Shown here piece by piece: positions 59,110 through 64,000 of a stretch of 64,000 nt of DNA. The stretch's first letter is position 1, and each line of letters starts with the position of its first letter. The notes under the pieces were generated by a model. It was not told where the DNA came from. It saw only the letters and a list, made by a program, of their open reading frames with translations, and made no database searches. This DNA is from Cycas panzhihuaensis (taxonomy: Eukaryota; Cycadophyta), in the NCBI GenBank assembly GCA_023213395.1, contig CM041465.1, positions 94,991,741 to 95,055,740 of the forward strand, written 5' to 3'. Made by a program: the position numbers and the translations under genes.

Positions 59110-60480
59110 GATTCAATTTTTTATTTTTTATTTTCTATAAGGTTAAGAAATTAAATCATATTATATAATATTTTGAATTCCATTTTAAAACCCTGGACCT
59201 CTTTTATACATTAGCCCCCGGTCATATTCATATTCATATGATCTTTAACTTATCTAAAAGGGGCTTATAACGTTTATAAACATCTTTTTTCTTTTTTTTT
59301 TCTTTTTTTTTTTTAATTTTACATAGGGTAACTGGCATTCTTTTGCCATAACTTTTCACTTGGTCATTGATTTTTGATGAAACCTATTTTATTACATCCA
59401 AAAAAAAAATTAAATCGATTTTGACTAGTCATATGACCAATTTGGATCTGAATTGATCCGTTTTCAGTCAATTTAAAGTCAATCAGTAATTTTTTTATCC
59501 TTTTTAAACTTTTTCACAAAATCACTTTTTTAATAGATTATATCTTATCACTAGGAGATTATTTTCTACCTAAATCTATTCTGAAGACATCTACTATCAA
59601 CAAGATTCATTACCATCTATTTATTTTATTTTTTAAGACTTATTTTAATCATTATTTTAATCGTTGAAAGTGACACTTTAGTGTTTTTTAGCATTTTTTA
59701 AATGTTTTACCATAAAAGTACTTATTGCTAATTTTATTATAACTTTTCTATTTTACATCAAAATTTAGTTTCGTCAGCTTTTTTTGGAAGATGACTCATT
59801 CCTCTTCGAATTGACACTATTTTTTATATGTTTTAAAGTGTTTTATCTAGTTTTCAAAAGCATTAAAGTAGAGGTACTTAATAGCCTCTAATTTATCATT
59901 ATTACATATTTTTATATATTATTTCTTAAAATTTTCAACTAAAAATATATTAAACAGCTCTCTAAGATATATTTGATCATTTTACGCTATTCTATAAAGT
60001 TTTATTAGCATTTTCATACTATTTTGAGCCCTACGCTCTTGTACCTAAAAAAGTTCCATTGAATACATATTTTATTAATCTCTATATTGGTAAAGTTTCA
60101 TGTTATTCTAACATTGTTTAGTATGACTTTGAAGCTTCTAAACTTAAGTATTTAAGATACACCAACATTACCTTATTCTAATATTTTATTTTTTATTTTC
60201 AAAGCTTATTTCAGATTTTTATAATTAAGAAGATCTTAGTTACATTTAAAATTTGCTTATATATTCATTATATTTTAAATTTTATTTGAAATTATAACTT
60301 ATAAAGTTGTCATTTATTTGAAAGGCATTTCTTTATTGCATTTATAAAAGTTACATTCAGTTGATTCACTTTTAAAGGGCATTACATCTCTTTTAAAAAG
60401 TTTAATTGAAATTATATATATTCATTAGTTTATTGAGTTTTTTGACTTAGTAAAAGCATATTCCTTTTATGTATTAAAGT
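59110..60480 (+). other. Conserved tail of element J, non-coding
   Basis: Positions 59110-60020 match the reverse complement of 18340-19250 in element G. The stretch 60020-60480 has no match there and no protein. Confidence 0.65.
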
Positions 60481-60490
60481 TTTCTGAAAA

Positions 60491-60770
60491 ATGGCATTCA
60501 ATCCTGATCAAGTGTAATTTCCTACATTTTATGGCCATAATTTTTCACCTTGGCATAAGACAATGCAAGATTATTTCATTACACATGATCTTTAGAAATA
60601 TTTACAACATGAATGTAATCTTAGTATTAAAGAAAATTTTAGAAAGGATAATGAAGTCTTAGAGATATTGTTTTAAACTATTGATGATAATATTTTTTCT
60701 AAAGTATGTGAATTAACAACTTCTAAATCTATTTGGGATATTTTGATTTCCACTTATGGGGAGATACCCC
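60491..60770 (+). pseudogene. Copia-type gag remnant in element J
   Basis: The frame from the ATG at 60491 reads MAFNPDQV, stop, FPTFYGHNFSPWHKTMQDYF, then KSIWDILISTYG. The F-G-NY--W---M---F start and the W-IL---YG block are typical of the N-terminal half of copia gag (DUF4219/UBN2). The rest of gag and all of pol are missing; after 60770 the frames are broken up to the polypurine tract. Element J could not move on its own. Confidence 0.7.
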
Positions 60771-61228
60771 TAATGTATTTGACGTTGATTTTGTTGAGCA
60801 TATAAGACGTGCCAGAATAGGTAAATTATAATAAAAAGACCAATAAAGATACAAATCAAATATATGATCATCTTGTTGCATAAGAGCTTGATCCCCCATT
60901 TGAGGGAGAGAATGAATCTTATGATATAATAGAGGAGAGTTATGATGATTTGACAGTTATTCACAATACAAAGTTTTCAAAAAACAAAGTTCAAGTTCAA
61001 AGTTTTCTTAATACTTCAGTTGATAAAGTCAAAGTTGTAGCTACATATATATGTTTGAATCAAGCTTAATTTCCTTACAGCTTTTTTACACTACTTTATG
61101 ATAGAAGGACACATGTTACTAGAAGGTTGAAGCAAGTTAATAAAGATCAAGTTAAGAGACAGAATTTTAAAGTTTTTTTCAAGTATAAATTCCATAAGTT
61201 TAAAGAAAATACATTGTTCATGATGACC

Positions 61229-61641
61229 ATTAAGGGGGAGAATGTTGGGGTTAATAATCATCATCCCACTCCCACCTTCCAACCAAGAGTACACACCTCA
61301 TCTTTATCAATTTACACATGTGGGTGCTCAACATGTGTAAATAAGTATAAGGTAAGTTTAGTTAATTTAAGTTAAGTTTAGTTTGAGTTAAATTTACATT
61401 ATTTTATTATTATTTGAATTTTAGGGGTTGAGAAGTTTCCCTACTCCTCCAAACTATATAATTTGAGGGGTGTGCAACCCTAGTGTCTTTAGACACCACC
61501 TTCATTGTGGATATTTATACTACTCTCCTCACAAATATGGATTGAATATACAAGTCTTTTGTGTTTATGCTACTATACAACAATGATGTATTGATGATTT
61601 ATTCATGTTCTATCATATTCTCTATGATTTTATTTCCTTTA
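61229..61641 (+). repeat. Element J polypurine tract and 3' LTR
   Basis: ATTAAGGGGGAGAA (61229-61242) is followed by TGTTGGGG at 61243. The LTR is 399 bp and aligns with 55451-55859. Confidence 0.85.
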
Positions 61642-61664
61642 ATTTTAAGATGCATTGGTGAAGT

Positions 61665-62320
61665 AAAAAGATTTGAAATGGTGGAAACCAGTATAGAGGT
61701 ATCAAAGGATTTGAGTACCTTAAAAATTAAACAACTAAGTGCCATGTTAATGGTAATAGAGGAGAAGAAGAATATAAGTGAGTCACTTGAGCATGTCTTT
61801 ATAACTAAGGCAAGGATATAATCAAACTTAAAAGCTAGAACCTCCAATTCTAGGGACTAATCCCCAAGGGAAAGAGAAAGAAACCCTAGACAAGAAATAC
61901 ATCAAGAAAGACAAGCAAAATATCAAGCTCCACATCAAAGACATCAAGGAGAAAACCAAAGGAATCCCAGCCTTAACCAATATGAAAGTCAAGAAAGGCA
62001 TCGTAGGATAAACCAATGTTGCCATAATTGTCAAGGTCATATAAACTCTCAAAGGACCAACTTCAACTATCCCAATAATAAATAGAGGGATAACCAAGCT
62101 TTATATTTAGAAAGAGGATGACCATTCTATATTGATAGAACTAATCCTTGTAGTAGGATTCTTAATTATAGGAGAAGGGATTCAATTCACTGCTCATTTT
62201 ACAATAGGGTTGGTCATATAGAAGATAAATATTTTATTAAGAATGGTCCACCCACTAAAGGAAGTGCCAACACAATTATTGATACAAGGGAGAACAATTG
62301 ACTATTTTTATTTAGTTCTA
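61665..62320 (+). pseudogene. Element K gag, C-terminal half, broken
   Basis: RFEMVETSIEVSKDLSTLKI and KQLSAMLMVIEEKKNISESL match the second half of copia gag (UBN2). Two zinc-knuckle-like sites follow: CCHNCQGHINSQRTN (about 62015) and HCSFYNRVGHIEDKYFIKNG (about 62190), the latter with the final Cys lost. The basic, Arg- and Gln-rich linker between them is typical. Stops near 61820 and 62090 break the frame. Confidence 0.8.
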
Positions 62321-62560
62321 TTAGTCATGAGAAAGAAGACAACTATTGGTATATTAATTCTGGTTGCTCCACCCATATGACCTATAAATAAGATATATTT
62401 CAAACCATGGATAGAATTAGTAAAGGGTCTATTATATTTGGAGATGACACCTCTCACGAATCTATTAGTAGAGGTAATATCATCCTAAAGATATAAGTAG
62501 GTGAATATTAACATCTTATGATGTACTCTATATTCCAACCTTAAAAAAGAATCTTTTATT
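62321..62560 (+). pseudogene. Element K protease, active-site Asp lost
   Basis: DNYWYINSGCSTHMTYK is the copia protease site W-IDSGCS-HMT with Asp changed to Asn (GAT to AAT type change at about 62355). IIFGDDTSHESISRGNIIL follows, matching the FGD--S--V-G-G-V pattern. The catalytic change and stops make it inactive. Confidence 0.8.
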
Positions 62561-62689
62561 AGTAGAACAAATAATGGGTCAAGATTACAAAGTTATATTT
62601 GACAATAGCCAATGTACTATTAAGGATGAAAGAAAGAACATGGTAGTAGTTTCTAAAGATTAAATGACCAAAGATAGACTCTTCAAGCT

Positions 62690-63560
62690 AGTTCTCACTC
62701 CTTCAAATAACTATGCCTTGAGAACTATAGTCAAACTTGACAGTGATATGTAGAATAAGAGATTTGGTCACTTAAATTATAATAGTTTGGCACTCATGAA
62801 TAAAATGGACATGGTTGATGGGTTACCTCAAATTGAAGTGGACAAAAATATTTGTGAAGGGTGTCTCTTAGGAAAACAACATAGAGAAAGTTTTCTATAT
62901 GGTAGATATAGACGAAAAAGACCACTTTATCTAGTCTATACAAATCTTTATGCTCCCATGTATATTTCTTCACTAACTTAGGTCTACTTCTTAAAGTTTA
63001 ACTTTGATGCATTCCAATACTTTATTGACTTCAAAACATTTATGGAGAGACAAAGTGGGCATAATATACTCTTCCTAAGATCAGATAATAAGGCAGAGTT
63101 TATCTCAAATGAGTTTAAGGCATATTGTAGACATCATGGCATCAGGAGATAATTTACAAATCCTTATATCTCTCAACAAAATGGGGTGGCTAAAATAAAG
63201 ATCACACCATAGTTGAGATGGCTAGGTGCATGTTGAAAGATAAAAGATTGGGACATGAATTCTAGGTCAAGTTTATCTACACTATTATTTATTTACTCAA
63301 TAGGTGTACCACTAAGCCCCTTAGGCGGATGACTCCTAAAGAAGCATAGACTAGATACAAACCTAGTATCCACCATTTAAAAGTTTTTAGTTGCCTAGCC
63401 TATGTCCATCCCTCTAAATAAAAGAGGACTAAGCTAGATGATAAAAGTATCAAATGTATATTTATTGGCTACAATAATGCTCCTAAATCCCGTAAAGTTT
63501 ATGATCCCAAAGTATAAAAAGTCATGGTGAGTAGGGATGTTATGTTCTAAGAAAATGATG
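62690..63560 (+). pseudogene. Element K integrase, broken
   Basis: The pre-integrase part reads RFGHLNYNSLALMNKMDMVD and CEGCLLGKQHRESF (zinc ligands Cys-Cys present). Core motifs are VYTNLYAPM (first Asp read as Asn), FLRSDNKAEFISNEFKAYC (second Asp present) and NPYISQQNGVAKIKIT (third catalytic Glu read as Lys). Copia integrase joins the cDNA ends to target DNA; two of three catalytic acids are gone here. A frameshift lies near 63190. Confidence 0.8.
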
Positions 63561-63789
63561 ATTATCACACTGATTATAATCAAGACAAAGGAAAAGGTGT
63601 TATGATAAATCTTGATTTAACTACTAGGTCCATATATATACCACCTAGGTAGGACTCAAGACAAAGTATTGATGTGTCAAGTAGGGAGGGAACCTCCTCT
63701 CAACCTCCACCATAAAAATTTCCTAGATGGATTCAAAGGAATCACAACATAGATAATATTTTAGATAATGACTATAATAGAAGGTCCAC

Positions 63790-64000
63790 TTGTTCCCATA
63801 GGATGAATTTTTCCCTTATGAGTCAAGTCATGGAGATTCATTATCCTTATATATTTGATGAGGCTAAAACACATGATGATTGGAGAAAAGCTATGGAAGA
63901 GGAATATAATTCCATAGTGAAAAATGATATATAGGAACTAGTTGACCTTCCTCCCAATAAAAAGCCTATTAATACCAAATGGGTCTATAAGACCAAATTA
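63790..64000 (+). pseudogene. Element K reverse transcriptase, N-terminal start only
   Basis: FDEAKTHDDWRKAMEEEYNS and IVKNDI, stop, ELVDLPPNKKPINTKWVYKTKL are the opening motifs of copia RT (RVT_2), W--AM--E---L and W-LV-LP--K--I--KWVYK-K. The domain continues beyond the window end. Confidence 0.85.

Larger units (their letters stand above)
55451..61641 (+). mobile_element. Element J: LTR retroelement carrying captured host DNA
   Basis: The LTRs are 55451-55859 and 61243-61641 in the same orientation, with a PBS after the first and a polypurine tract before the second. The interior has an AGATCT-rich leader, a foreign-DNA slot with a myosin exon, a conserved tail, and a short copia-type gag remnant. 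LTR, leader and tail are homologous to element G. Pol is absent. Flanks ATTGG (left) and ATTTT (right) do not make a convincing target-site duplication, so it is possible, though less likely, that the two LTRs belong to different insertions. Confidence 0.75.
61642..64000 (+). mobile_element. Element K: Ty1/copia element, 5' end cut off, runs off the window
   Basis: Gag (second half), protease, pre-integrase, integrase and the start of RT are read in order on +. It begins in mid-gag directly after the 3' LTR of element J, so J probably inserted into K or its edge. Many stops; both protease and integrase have lost catalytic residues. Confidence 0.85.

Noticed and set aside
55446-61646. A target-site duplication around element J
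   Set aside because: Left flank ATTGG and right flank ATTTT share only three bases, which is not enough evidence.

Overview
This window reads as repeat-rich plant nuclear DNA with no intact host gene. Nearly all of it is old, mutated retrotransposons nested in one another: two Ty3/gypsy elements, a LINE, several Ty1/copia elements and several LTR elements without recognisable pol. The very long Tat-type LTR (about 3 kb), high AT content, heavy decay and fragments of plant genes (class XI myosin, mitochondrial CCMH) suggest a plant with a very large genome; a gymnosperm would fit, but that is inference and the species cannot be fixed from the sequence.

Layout. 1-17959: a degenerate Tat/Ogre-like Ty3/gypsy element on +, with the end of the 5' LTR, primer-binding site, gag, protease, a deletion that removes reverse transcriptase and RNase H, integrase, an antisense plant-mobile-domain-like ORF, a separate RNase H ORF, and a 3' end that is tandemly duplicated (about 3.57 kb). 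It sits in a copia remnant (RNase H end at 17960, LTR-like sequence to 18296, resuming after 22573). That remnant is interrupted by element G (18297-22568, minus strand, perfect TTAAA target-site duplication), which carries host-like DNA including a CCMH fragment. 23100-25717: a small minus-strand LTR element (E). 25798-32389: an LTR element (C) with a second LTR element (D, 27639-31562) inside it. 33051-33642: a probable solo LTR. 36192-43232: a Ty3/gypsy element (F) with gag, RT, RNase H and integrase, an (AT)n tract and a rearranged inverted repeat. 44371-50968: a full-length L1-type LINE with a 16-bp target-site duplication. 55451-61641: element J (+), a relative of G, carrying a myosin XI exon. 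61642-64000: a copia element (K) running off the window at the start of its RT.

The most interesting pattern is the pair G and J. Both have the same architecture: a 400-bp copia-type LTR, a tRNA-Met-type PBS, an AGATCT-rich leader, about 1.9 kb of foreign sequence, and a conserved tail. In each the foreign slot holds different host-gene DNA, antisense to the element. This looks like one family of mostly non-coding LTR elements that has repeatedly taken up host gene fragments. All coding regions in the window are broken, so nothing here is expected to work as a complete element or gene.
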